NCBI GenBank assembly: GCA_029690005.1
Contig: CP121458.1
Location: forward strand, 3,162,001-3,226,000
Direction of reading: 5' to 3'
DNA: 64,000 nucleotides
DNA from: Prescottella defluvii
GTDB lineage: Bacteria > Actinomycetota > Actinomycetes > Mycobacteriales > Mycobacteriaceae
The notes under the pieces were generated by a model that had not been told where the DNA came from, searched no databases, and saw only the letters and a list, made by a program, of their open reading frames with translations. Position numbers and translations under genes: made by a program. This document shows, one piece after another, positions 35,667 to 44,627 of the stretch; the first letter of the stretch is position 1, and each line of letters opens with the position of its first letter.

Positions 35667-37738
35667 TCACCACCAGCCCGTCGCCGGCCCGAGCAGGCGA
35701 TCGAGTTCCGGCGTCAACGTGCGCACGTAGGTTGCGGTCAGGTGGTTCGAGTCACGGTAGATCAGCACGTTGCCCTCGATGACGCGGCATCGGTCGGTCC
35801 GGCAGACGTCATCGGACAGGTCGAGGAGCTGGACGGTCGGGAGGTCGGCGGTCGCGGCCTGCGCAGGATCCACAGTGGACAGCACGTCGGCCCGATCGAT
35901 CCCGCAGGAATCGGCGGTGCCGCCGTGGCGGGCCAGGCAGTCGGCGGCGCGGTACTGGACGCCGTTGCTCTCGAGCCACGGCGTGTCACGCAGTCCGATG
36001 ACCGGCAGGTCGCGGTCGGCGAGCTCGTGCCACAGTGCGGTGTACGTGTCGGGGTGTAGTCCCGGGGCCGTCGGGGACCGGCCGGGTGGAGGTGCTGAAC
36101 ACGAAGTCGGGCCGCGATTCGGTCAGCGCGTCGACGACGCCGAACGTCCACTCCTCGCACTCGCCGATCTCGGCGTCGGGGCTCGGGGGCAGCACCGCCG
36201 GGCAGCCCACCTTCACGTACGTTTCCACCCGGAAACGGTGCTCCTGGCCGAGAAGGTCGAGTGCCGGCAGCCAGTGCTCGGCGTGTGACCCGCCGATCAG
36301 CGCGATGGCGCGGTCGGCGTCGACGTCGCCATACGTACAGGTGAGCGGGTCCGTCTGGCCCGGTTGCGAGATGCAATCCTCGAGCGTGGTGGCGGGCAGG
36401 TCCGCATGCGCGACGAACCGGGACGGTTCCTCACGGACCTTGGGTGCGTCGGCGCCGGCGAAGAGCGCCGCGGCTCCCGGGTGGGTCTGCGGATCGAGAT
36501 CGGGGTGCTGCGCCCACTCCTCGGTGCGGCGGTCGATGAACCCGGACCACGTCACCGATCCCGCGGCCAGCAGGACCGCAAGCGTGGATGCGACCGCGAC
36601 GAGTGCCGTCCGCGTGCGTCCGGTGCCGGAGGGCCGCCGGATCGGCGTCTCGATCAGCCGGGTGGTCAGCTCGGCAAGGACCAGCGACAGCGTGATCACG
36701 ACGAGGCCACCGGTCAGCCCGGCTTCCGTGCGGCCGGTGAGCACGAGGTAGACGATCAGGATCGGCCAATGCCACAGGTACAGGGCGTACGCGATCGCCC
36801 CGAGACGGAGCAGCGGCCGGGATGCGAGCGCGCGGGTGAACGGGTTACCGTCCGCGCTGCCGGTCTCGACACTCCCGGCGACGATCAGTGCCAGTGCGGC
36901 ACCGACCGGAACGAGGGCCCACGGACCGGGGAACTCCGAGCGGCCGTCGAGGAGCATCCCGCAGCCGAACACGATCGCCAGCCCCACGACCGAAAGCGCG
37001 ATCCGCGCCGAGCGGGGTACCCGCAGCCACGGTGCGACACGCGCGAGCACTCCACCCACGAGCAGCTCCCACATTCGCGCGTTGGTGTCGTCAGTACAGC
37101 CACGTCTGCGGCAGGTCGCTCGTGGCCGCGTACGTGAGCGACGCAACGGCGAGGGCCGCGAGCAGGACCGTGACCGGGCCCCGGACCGAGCGGCCGCGGG
37201 CGCGCAGCAGCCACGCCGAGCCGAACACCACCACGAGTGCCGCCAGGTAGAACTGGCCCTGCACCGAGATCGACCAAAGATGTTGCAGCGGACTGACGGA
37301 CGGGTCGGCGGCCGGATAGTCGCTGGCGCTGTCGGCGAGGTGCCAGTTCTGGAGGAACAGCAGCGACGCCGTGGTCTGTTTCGCGGTCTCGAACCACGAC
37401 GTGGCGGGGTGGTACGCGACCGTGAACACCGCGACTGCGGCCAGCACGACGACGAGCGCGGGCATGAGGCGCCGGGTGACGCGGCGCACCACCGGGACCG
37501 GGTCCAGCGGCGCCGGTGACTCCGCGCTGCGCAGCAGCGATCCGATGAAGAAGTAACCCGACAGCACGAGGAAGATGTCGACGCCGCCCGATACCCGGCC
37601 GAACCACACGTGGTAGACGACCACCAGTCCGATCGCGAGCCCGCGGAGCCCGTCGAGATCGTGACGGTACGCTGCGAGGACGGGGGCTGCGGAGCCCTGC
37701 TGGTCACCAGTGGAACGGTCGGTGGCGCGGGCTGACAC
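35667..37738 (-). CDS. Acyltransferase-3 / SGNH membrane O-acetyltransferase (two frame breaks)
   Basis: About 690 residues. The N-terminal acyltransferase-3 domain has AYRHDLDGLRGLAIGLVVVY and SGGVDIFLVLSGYFFIGSLL, then a series of helices through LLRLGAIAYALYLWHWPILI. After about residue 400 comes an extracytoplasmic SGNH domain: AIALIGGSHAEHWLPALDLL (Ser block) and YRDSNHLTATYVRTL (Asp/His block). GTG at 37738 follows GGAGAGG. Breaks near 37088 and 36058. Such OafA-like enzymes O-acetylate cell-surface glycans. Confidence 0.85.
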
Positions 37739-37807
37739 GCAATCCTCTCCGGTTTCGTCGATCGGTCGGGGCGGTGATCGCCGCGGACGGGTGGCGGCAA
37801 CTCCTGA

Positions 37808-37839
37808 ACGTTACCTGTCTGTCGCCTCGACGTTACCTG
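37808..37839. repeat. Direct repeat pair upstream of bioA
   Basis: ACGTTACCTG occurs at 37808-37817 and 37830-37839, 22 bp apart (two helical turns), 40 bases before the bioA start. It may be an operator pair. Confidence 0.4.
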
Positions 37840-37879
37840 GCGGTGCGCCCGCTCCGCAGGACACCTACAGTCGGGCGGC

Positions 37880-39170
37880 GTGAACCCCCTGAGCATGCCC
37901 TCCGACCGGATCGTCCAGATCGACACCACACACCTGTGGCACCCGTACGGCGCGTTCCCGGCCTCGACCACCCCGCTCGTCGTCGAGTCTGCGCAGGGTG
38001 CCCGGTTGACGCTCGCCGACGGCACGGAGCTGGTCGACGGAATGAGCTCGTGGTGGTCGGCGGTGCACGGCTACCGCAACCCGGTGCTCGATGCCGCCGT
38101 CACCGACCAGCTGAGCCGGATGAGTCACGTGATGTTCGGCGGGCTCGACCCACGCGCCCGCGGCCCGGCTCGCGGAATTGCTGGTCGAGATCACGCCCGA
38201 CGGGCTCGACAAGGTGTTTCTTGCGGACTCCGGCTCGGTGTCCGTCGAGGTGGCCGTCAAGATGTGCCTGCAGTTCTGGCGGAGCAAGGGCCGGCCCGAG
38301 AAGCATCGGATGCTGACGTGGCGCGGTGGCTACCACGGCGACACGTTCGCACCGATGAGCGTGTGCGACCCCGACGGCGGCATGCACTCGCTGTGGACCG
38401 ACGTCCTGGCCCGACAGGTGTTCGCGCCCGCGCCGCCGCGGGACTTCGACCCGGCGTACGTCGCCGAGTTCGAGCGGCTCGTCGTCCGGCACCGCGACGA
38501 GCTGGCCGCGATCATCGTCGAACCGGTGGTCCAGGGCGCTGGCGGGATGCGCTTCCACCATCCCGACTACCTGCGGGAACTGCGGCGGATGTGCGACGAA
38601 CACGAGCTGTTACTGGTGTTCGACGAGATCGCGACCGGGTTCGGGCGCACCGGCGAACTGTTCGCCGCCGACCACGCCGGGCTGGCGCCGGATGTGATGT
38701 GCGTCGGAAAGGCGCTCACCGGCGGGTACCTCACACTCGCCGCGACGCTCTGCACGACGCCGGTCGCGGAGGCGATCAGCGCGGGCGAGGGTGGCGGGAT
38801 CATGCACGGCCCGACGTTCATGGGTAACCCGATGGCGTGCGCAGTGGCGGTCGCGGCGGTGGAGCTGCTGCTCTCGCGGGACTGGCGGGCCGAGGTCACG
38901 GCGCTGAACGAGGGGCTGGAGCGCGGCCTGGCTCCGGCGCGGGACGTGCCTGGAGTCGCGGACGTACGCGTCCTCGGCGGTATCGGGGTGATCGAACTCG
39001 ACCGGCCCGTCGACATGCAGACCGTGACCGATGCGGCCGTGGGCGCGGGCGTGTGGCTGCGCCCGTTCGGGAAGCTGATCTACGCGATGCCGCCCTACGT
39101 CTGCAGCGCCGAGGAGGTCGACCGAATCGCGGCCGGCATGGTCGCGGCGGCTCGCAGCCAGAGTCGGTGA
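37880..39170 (+). CDS. bioA: BioA, adenosylmethionine-8-amino-7-oxononanoate aminotransferase (one frame break)
   Basis: PLP enzyme converting KAPA to DAPA with SAM as amino donor. N-terminal [14 protein letters not shown] and [14 protein letters not shown] are BioA hallmarks. The PLP region includes [35 protein letters not shown] and the Schiff-base Lys in [15 protein letters not shown] break near 38160 between DPRARG and [15 protein letters not shown] is explained by one missing G. GTG at 37880. Divergent from the acyltransferase gene and followed by bioF. Confidence 0.92.
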
Positions 39171-39174
39171 CCGG

Positions 39175-39213
39175 ATACAAGCCCACTTGAACACCGTTCA
39201 AGTGGGCTTGTAT
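39175..39213. promoter_or_regulatory. 17-bp perfect palindrome with BioQ-like core between bioA and bioF
   Basis: Arms 39175-39191 and 39197-39213 are exact reverse complements around CACCG. The centre TGAACACCGTTCA (39188-39200) matches the TGAAC-N3-GTTMA form described for BioQ repressor sites of Corynebacteriales. A promoter TTGAAC ... TATCGT overlaps it, and the bioF GTG follows at once. It may also act as a hairpin ending the bioA transcript. Confidence 0.6.
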
Positions 39214-39214
39214 C

Positions 39215-40378
39215 GTGCTGCGGGTGGGTACCGAATGCGATGCGCTGGGATGGTTGGACGACGTCGAGACCGATCGGCGCGCGGCCGGCCTCCGGCGCGA
39301 GCTGCGGCCCCGGGACGCGTCCGATCCGACGATCGACCTCGCCTCCAACGACTACCTGGGCCTGGTGCGGCACCCGGAGGTGATCGCCGGCGCGGTCGAG
39401 GCCGTCCGTCGCTGGGGCGGCGGGTCCACCGGCTCGCGCCTGGTCACCGGGACGACGTCCGATCACGAACTGCTCGAACGCGAACTCGCCGACTTCGTCG
39501 GCGCCGAGTCCGGCCTGGTGTTCGCGAGTGGGTACGCGGCCAATCTCGGTGCCGTGACCGCACTTTCGGGCAAGGGATCGCTGATCGTCTCCGACGCCGG
39601 CTCGCACGCGTCGCTGGTGGACGCCTGCCGGCTGTCGCGAGCGCGGGTGGTCGTCGCCCCGCATTCGGACGTCGAGTTCCTGCGGCGCACCCTCGCCGAG
39701 CGCACCGAGGAACGGACGCTGGTGCTCACCGACTCGGTGTTCAGCGCCGACGGCGACCTGGCCCCGCTCGTCGAGATGCACCGGGTGTGCCGCGAGCACG
39801 GCGCCGTGCTCCTCGTCGACGAGGCGCACGGGATCGGCGTCCGCGGCCGGGGTGGTCGCGGGCTGGTCCAGGAGGTGGGTCTGGCCGGCGAACCGGACGT
39901 CGTGGTGACCGCGACGCTCTCGAAGTCGCTGGCCAGCCAGGGCGGCGCGGTGCTGGCGTCGGCGAAGGTGCGCGCCCATCTCATCGACGCGGCCCGCACC
40001 TTCATCTTCGACACCGGCCTCGCGCCCGCCGCGGTCGGTGCGGCGCGGGCGGCCCTGTCCGTACTGATCCGGGAACCGCGGCGGGCGGCCGCCGTGCTCG
40101 ACCGGGCGCGGAGCTCGCCCGGATCACCGGGAGCGGCGATCCCGAGTCCGCCGTCGTGTCGGTCGTCCTCGGCGACCCCGACGTCGCGTTCGCGGCGGCC
40201 TCCGCCTGCCTCGAACGCGGGCTGCACTGTGGGCTGCTTCCGGCCGCCGTCAGTGCCGGAAGGCACGTCGAGGCTGCGGCTGACGGCGCGCGCCACGATC
40301 GACGCCGACGAGATGGCGCGCATCGAAGCTGTTCTGGCCGAGGTCCTTTCGGATCGTCAGGTGGGGGTCTCGGCATGA
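39215..40378 (+). CDS. bioF: BioF, 8-amino-7-oxononanoate synthase (two frame breaks)
   Basis: PLP-dependent condensation of pimeloyl-ACP/CoA with alanine. Motifs: [55 protein letters not shown] (PLP Asp/His), and the Lys in [15 protein letters not shown]. Break near 40110 (GCGCGG(G)AGCTC, one G missing) and near 40243 (one G extra) restore [20 protein letters not shown] at the end. GTG at 39215 or 39224. The stop overlaps bioD (ATGA). Confidence 0.92.
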   Translation: MLRVGTECDALGWLDDVETDRRAAGLRRELRPRDASDPTIDLASNDYLGLVRHPEVIAGAVEAVRRWGGGSTGSRLVTGTTSDHELLERELADFVGAESGLVFASGYAANLGAVTALSGKGSLIVSDAGSHASLVDACRLSRARVVVAPHSDVEFLRRTLAERTEERTLVLTDSVFSADGDLAPLVEMHRVCREHGAVLLVDEAHGIGVRGRGGRGLVQEVGLAGEPDVVVTATLSKSLASQGGAVLASAKVRAHLIDAARTFIFDTGLAPAAVGAARAALSVLIREPRRAAAVLDRARSSPGSPGAAIPSPPSCRSSSATPTSRSRRPPPASNAGCTVGCFRPPSVPEGTSRLRLTARATIDADEMARIEAVLAEVLSDRQVGVSA

Positions 40379-41064
40379 GCATCCTCGTCGTGTCCGGCAC
40401 ATCCACCGATGTCGGCAAGACCGTTGTCACCGCGGCGCTGGCGGCGGCCCTGCACGCCGCGGGCCGGTCGGTCGCGGTGTGCAAGCCCGCGCAGACGGGC
40501 GTCGCGCCGGACGAGCCCGGTGACCTGGCCGAGGTCGCGCGCCTGAGCGGCGTGACCGCGACCGTCGAGCTGGCCCGCTACCCCGAGCCGCTCGCCCCGG
40601 ACACCGCCGCGCGGCGCAGCGGGATGCCGGAACTGACCCGTGACCAGGTGGTCTCGGCGATTCGCGAACTCGACGCCGAGCATGACGTCACGCTGCTCGA
40701 GGGAGCCGGCGGGCTCCTCGTCCGGCTCGGCGTCGGCGGCTTCACGGTGCGCGACGTCGCCGCCGACCTCGATGCCCCCGTCGTCGTGGTGGCCGCCGCC
40801 GGACTGGGCACGCTCAATCACTGTGCGCTCACCGCGGAGGCCCTCGCGTCGGCCGGGGTGAAGTGCAGCGGGTTCGTCGTCGGCTCCTGGCCGGAGCAGC
40901 CCGACCTCGCGGCCCGGTGCAACATTGACGATCTGCCCGCGGTCACGGGTGCCGCACTGGTCGGGCGGGTACCCGTGGGGGTGGCCGGCGCCGGAGCGGC
41001 GGAGTTCGCGGCCGCCGCCCCGGGATGGTTCGAGCCCGAGTGGCTCGCCACGCTGGCCGGCTGA
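40375..41064 (+). CDS. bioD: BioD, dethiobiotin synthetase
   Basis: Intact 229 residues. P-loop GTSTDVGKT (residues 8-16), CKPAQTG substrate loop, and the [13 protein letters not shown] motif. It closes the ureido ring of DAPA with CO2 and ATP. ATG at 40375 overlaps the bioF stop. bioB is not found after it, so the last step must be encoded elsewhere. Confidence 0.93.
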   Translation: MSILVVSGTSTDVGKTVVTAALAAALHAAGRSVAVCKPAQTGVAPDEPGDLAEVARLSGVTATVELARYPEPLAPDTAARRSGMPELTRDQVVSAIRELDAEHDVTLLEGAGGLLVRLGVGGFTVRDVAADLDAPVVVVAAAGLGTLNHCALTAEALASAGVKCSGFVVGSWPEQPDLAARCNIDDLPAVTGAALVGRVPVGVAGAGAAEFAAAAPGWFEPEWLATLAG

Positions 41065-41100
41065 ATCGACTCTCGGCGCAGGGGTCTCGACGCCGCTGTG

Positions 41101-41592
41101 TCAGATGACGATCTGGCAGTACACGCGATCGCCGCGGGCAACCGCACCGGTGGCAAGTTCGGCCAGCGCGGTGAGGAACGGCGCGGACTCCTCCGAGGGC
41201 TCGGACGCTTCGTCGAACACCCAGGTGCGCGCCGCGGCCGTGATCGCGGCGGAATCCGATCCCGCGAGCGCATCGCGCAGCTCGTCGGCAACCGTGAGAA
41301 CGAGGGAGTCGCCGTCCTCACCGGCCGCGACCAGGGACCCGCGCCGCGGGCCGGCCGCGATCTCGTCATAGGTTCGGCCGGCGAGTACCGCCTCGAGCCG
41401 GCCGAGCGCGACCGTCGGGTCGATGCCCTTGGCCTGCAGGACCGGGGTGCCGCTGGCCGCGGTGTGGATCCGTGAGCCGGGTGCAGACGCGACGACGTCC
41501 GGGTCGAGGTCGATCAGGCCCGCGAGTGCCGTGGCGGCGACCTCGTCCGAGGGGGCTGTGAAGTAGTCGGTGATGACAGACACGACCGGCAT
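41101..41592 (-). CDS. Hypothetical protein, 163 aa
   Basis: ATG at 41592: MPVVSVITDYFTAPSDEVAA, TALAGLIDLDPDVVASAPGS; then KGIDPTVALGRLEAVLAGRT, YDEIAAGPRRGSLVAAGEDG and ARTWVFDEASEPSEESAPFL. Acidic, cytoplasmic, good codon bias. Looks like a conserved actinobacterial hypothetical protein of the kind that reports on small aggregate scores; no catalytic motif. Convergent with bioD, divergent from the methyltransferase. Confidence 0.65.
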   Translation of the reverse strand: MPVVSVITDYFTAPSDEVAATALAGLIDLDPDVVASAPGSRIHTAASGTPVLQAKGIDPTVALGRLEAVLAGRTYDEIAAGPRRGSLVAAGEDGDSLVLTVADELRDALAGSDSAAITAAARTWVFDEASEPSEESAPFLTALAELATGAVARGDRVYCQIVI

Positions 41593-41746
41593 CGTCGCAC
41601 AGTAGGCATCGTCGCGATGGGATCCGGGATCGACGACTTCGCGCGCGGGCGTCCTTTCGCCGCCCGAGACGGAAAGAATGCTTCGGTTGGGCGCCCAGAT
41701 CCGTGATATACACCGTCGATTCGACGCAACTTCGGGAGTACAGGTC

Positions 41747-42574
41747 GTGCAGACCAGCGAGGCCATCGCCGCCAGCCGGGCGAACTGGAACGACCGAGCG
41801 GATGTCCATGCCCGCTCGAAGATGTACGACGTCGAGGGCTTCCTCGCGGACCCGGGGACGATCTCGCAGGTTGTGCTGAACGATCTGTCGGTACTGTCTC
41901 CCCACCTGCCGGATTCCGGGGTGCGCGGCCGCAGTCTTCTGCACCTGCAGTGCCACATCGGCACGGATACGATCTCGTGGGCGCGGCTCGGTGCAGTGGA
42001 CGTGCACGGTCTGGATCTGTCACCGAACTCGCTCGACCACGCGTCGCGGATAGCTGCCGCCGACGGCCGCGAAATCCGTTGGGTGGAAGGCGATGCGCGG
42101 TTCGCGTCGACCCTGATCGACCGCCGCTTCGAGACCGTCGTCACGAGTACCGGGACGATCGTGTGGCTTCCGGAACTCACCGCGTGGGCACAGTCGATCC
42201 ACGACCTCCTCGAGCCGGGAGGAGTGTTCATGATTCGCGACGATCACCCCATTCTCGGGTCGATGGACCACGAGCCGTGGCAGATCACCCACGACTACCT
42301 CAGCGGTGGCGGTTTCCACACATACGACGATTCGGGAACGTACACAGAGGATTCGGCAGGGCTGATCGCTCATGTGACGAACTACGAATGGCGCCACGAC
42401 ATCGGTGAGGTCGTCGGTTCCCTGCTGCAGGCCGGACTGGTGATCGAAGCCCTGCTTGAACTGCCCTACATGGACTGGCCTGCGTTCGACGATCTCGTTC
42501 GTTGTCGGCAGGGATGGGAGCTTCGGCCGGGGTCGCCGCGGATTCCACTCAACTTCGCGGTCGTCGCCAGATGA
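41747..42574 (+). CDS. SAM-dependent methyltransferase
   Basis: Intact 275 residues from GTG 41747, preceded by GGGAG. Class I fold: motif I SLLHLQCHIGTDTISWARLG, motif II VHGLDLSPNSLDHASRIAAA, acidic loop VEGDARFA, motif IV FETVVTSTGTIVWLPELTAW, then LLEPGGVFMIRDDHPILG. No membrane segment. Substrate unknown. Confidence 0.82.
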   Translation: MQTSEAIAASRANWNDRADVHARSKMYDVEGFLADPGTISQVVLNDLSVLSPHLPDSGVRGRSLLHLQCHIGTDTISWARLGAVDVHGLDLSPNSLDHASRIAAADGREIRWVEGDARFASTLIDRRFETVVTSTGTIVWLPELTAWAQSIHDLLEPGGVFMIRDDHPILGSMDHEPWQITHDYLSGGGFHTYDDSGTYTEDSAGLIAHVTNYEWRHDIGEVVGSLLQAGLVIEALLELPYMDWPAFDDLVRCRQGWELRPGSPRIPLNFAVVAR

Positions 42575-43325
42575 CCCGCCGTATGCTGACCGCCGTGTCG
42601 AACGCATTCCTGACGCCGGTGGGCGCAGAGTTGACGATGCCTGAGCGGAGCACGGTCGCCGCCCATTCGGCCGGCTGGCTCGTGTCGTCGCCGGACCGGA
42701 TGGAGGTGTTCGACGCGACCTTCGGTCGGTCGCTGTTCACGACGGAATTCGAGGCCTGCGGAACTTCTGCGGTCTCCGACAGGCTCGACTACGCGGCGGT
42801 CAGTCTGGCGACCGAGCGCAGCTGCGCCGGCCGGACGGGTCGGTCCTGTGGGAGCACGTCCACGGCGGGTGGCCGAAGTGGGGGACCGGCTCTGCGTACT
42901 GGGACGCGAACAGCGAGACGTTCGCGTTCACCGTGCCGGGCGACGACAGCGATCGCTGGTGCCTCGTCCGCGATGGCGAGATGGTTGCCTGCATCGAACT
43001 CACCGACCTGACCGCGGGAGGATCGCACGTCTCCCGCGTCCGCAGCGGACATCTCGGTCTGTTCCGCGGACATCGATGCGAGCCTCGAGGAGGGCGAGCC
43101 GTTCCACTGGATCGTGGACACGCAGGATCGCCTCGTCGTGTGCGTCGGCGGCGACGAGTCTCGGATATTCGTCTCCGGCACAGCAGATCTCGGGTCATGG
43201 ACACAGCTCGATCTTCCAGCCGGTCTGGATTCGGCGAATTCCTCGTCGGCGGCAACGACGGCCTGTGCGCGAGCTACGACTGGCCGACGGGTGCGGTGCG
43301 TCTGTGGCACGGCCCGCTGGCCTGA
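42571..43325 (+). CDS. Hypothetical beta-rich protein (three or more frame breaks)
   Basis: ATG at 42571 overlaps the methyltransferase stop (ATGA). Readable segments: STVAAHSAGWLVSSPDRMEV, VSDRLDYAAVSLATE, LWEHVHGGWPKWGTGSAYWD, FAFTVPGDDSDRWCLVRDGE, FHWIVDTQDRLVVCVGGDES, and the end GGNDGLCASYDWPTGAVRLW. Repeated Trp/Asp/Gly strands suggest a beta-propeller-like or immunoglobulin-like fold. Breaks near 42830, 43035 and 43235. Function unknown. Confidence 0.55.
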
Positions 43326-43485
43326 CCCGCGCCGAGACTCTGCGTCGCGGCAATCAGCGGCGACGACGCCGCGCGTGACGTACTGTGAGTGCCATCACAT
43401 CGTGTAGGCGGATCGGCGGTGGACCGACGGCCGTTGTACCGCGCCGATCGCGCCGAGGAATGACCAGTGCTTCTCGGAGGTACCG

Positions 43486-43770
43486 ATGACCACCACCGAA
43501 GTGATGGAGTTGCAGCGCACGATCGGCCACCTGCGCCAATGCGTCGGGTCGCTGCGCAATGTCTACGGCGACGCCTCGGCGGTCCGCCGGCTCGCGAACG
43601 ACGTCGACCGTCTCGACATCGACGCCAGTGACCTGGACGAGTCGCCACCGCGTCCGACGGTCAGCACCACGTCCGAGCGAGTGCAGGTGCCCGACACCCC
43701 GTACGACCGTTCGCTCTGGAAGGACGCGGACGACGAGGGGCTCGGCGGCAACCCACACGAGACCCTGTGA
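43486..43770 (+). CDS. 94-aa acidic protein at the head of the Sdh1 operon
   Basis: ATG at 43486 after GGAGG. A helical N-terminal half (MTTTEVMELQRTIGHLRQCV, SLRNVYGDASAVRRLANDVD) and a disordered acidic tail (RLDIDASDLDESPPRPTVS, ending WKDADDEGLGGNPHETL). Its stop overlaps the start of the membrane-anchor gene (GTGA), so it is co-translated with the respiratory complex. No family named; may be an accessory or assembly factor. Confidence 0.65.
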   Translation: MTTTEVMELQRTIGHLRQCVGSLRNVYGDASAVRRLANDVDRLDIDASDLDESPPRPTVSTTSERVQVPDTPYDRSLWKDADDEGLGGNPHETL

Positions 43771-44585
43771 GGACGCCGCGCGTGACCGAGATCGGCGCCC
43801 CGCCGCCGGCTCGGGCGGCGATCGCTGCGCGCACGCTGCGGACCGACCGGTGGTGGCTCGCGCCGCTGCTCACCACGGTCGGGCTGACGGTGTTCGTCGT
43901 GTACGCGACGGTGCGATCGTTCGTGCGCACCGCGTACTGGGTGGACGACTACCACTACCTCACGCCCTTCTATTCGCCGTGCATCAGCGCGTCGTGCGTG
44001 CCGGGCGCCAGCCACTTCGGGACGTGGGTCGGCGAGCTGCCGATGTGGATCCCGCTCGGCTTCCTCGTGCTGCCGTTCCTGCTCGGCTTCCGGATCACCT
44101 GTTACTACTACCGGCGGGCCTATTACCGGTCCATCTGGTTGGCGCCGCCGGCGTGCGCCGTCGCCGAGCCGCACGCCCGGTACACCGGGGAGACGCGGCT
44201 ACCGCTGATCATCCAGAACTCGCACCGCTACTTCTTCTACGTCGCGCTCGTGGTGTCGCTGGTCAACACGTACGACGCGGCTCGGGCGTACGAGGGGCCG
44301 GACGGAGGCTTCGGCCTGGGCCTCGGCAGCCTGATCATCACCGGCAACGTCATCCTGCTCTGGGCGTACACGCTGTCGTGCCACTCGTGCCGGCACGTCA
44401 CCGGTGGTCGTCTCAAACACTTCTCCGCGCATCCGGTCCGGTACCGGATGTGGACGTGGGTGAGCAGGCTCAACACCCGGCACATGCAGCTGGCGTGGAC
44501 CACGTTGGGGACGCTCATCGTCACCGACTTCTACATCATGCTGGTCGCGAGCGGCACGATCTCGGACCTGCGATTGATCAACTGA
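43767..44585 (+). CDS. Succinate dehydrogenase (Sdh1) membrane anchor
   Basis: Intact 272 residues with about five helices: WLAPLLTTVGLTVFVVYATV, MWIPLGFLVLPFLLGFRITC, YFFYVALVVSLVNTYDAARA, LIITGNVILLWAYTLSCHSC, AWTTLGTLIVTDFYIMLVAS. His-rich segments (NSHRYFFY, CHSCRHVTGGRLKHFSAHPV) are candidates for heme or quinone ligands. It matches the layout of the mycobacterial Rv0249c protein beside Rv0248c/Rv0247c. Confidence 0.82.
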   Translation: MRTPRVTEIGAPPPARAAIAARTLRTDRWWLAPLLTTVGLTVFVVYATVRSFVRTAYWVDDYHYLTPFYSPCISASCVPGASHFGTWVGELPMWIPLGFLVLPFLLGFRITCYYYRRAYYRSIWLAPPACAVAEPHARYTGETRLPLIIQNSHRYFFYVALVVSLVNTYDAARAYEGPDGGFGLGLGSLIITGNVILLWAYTLSCHSCRHVTGGRLKHFSAHPVRYRMWTWVSRLNTRHMQLAWTTLGTLIVTDFYIMLVASGTISDLRLIN

Positions 44586-44627
44586 GTTCCCTTCCTGCTT
44601 CACCGACGGACCGACAGGGGAGTGTGC

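Noticed and set aside
39175..39213. Palindrome between bioA and bioF as a plain terminator
   Set aside because: No T tract follows, it abuts the next start codon, and its centre matches a BioQ box, so an operator is more likely; a dual role is not excluded.
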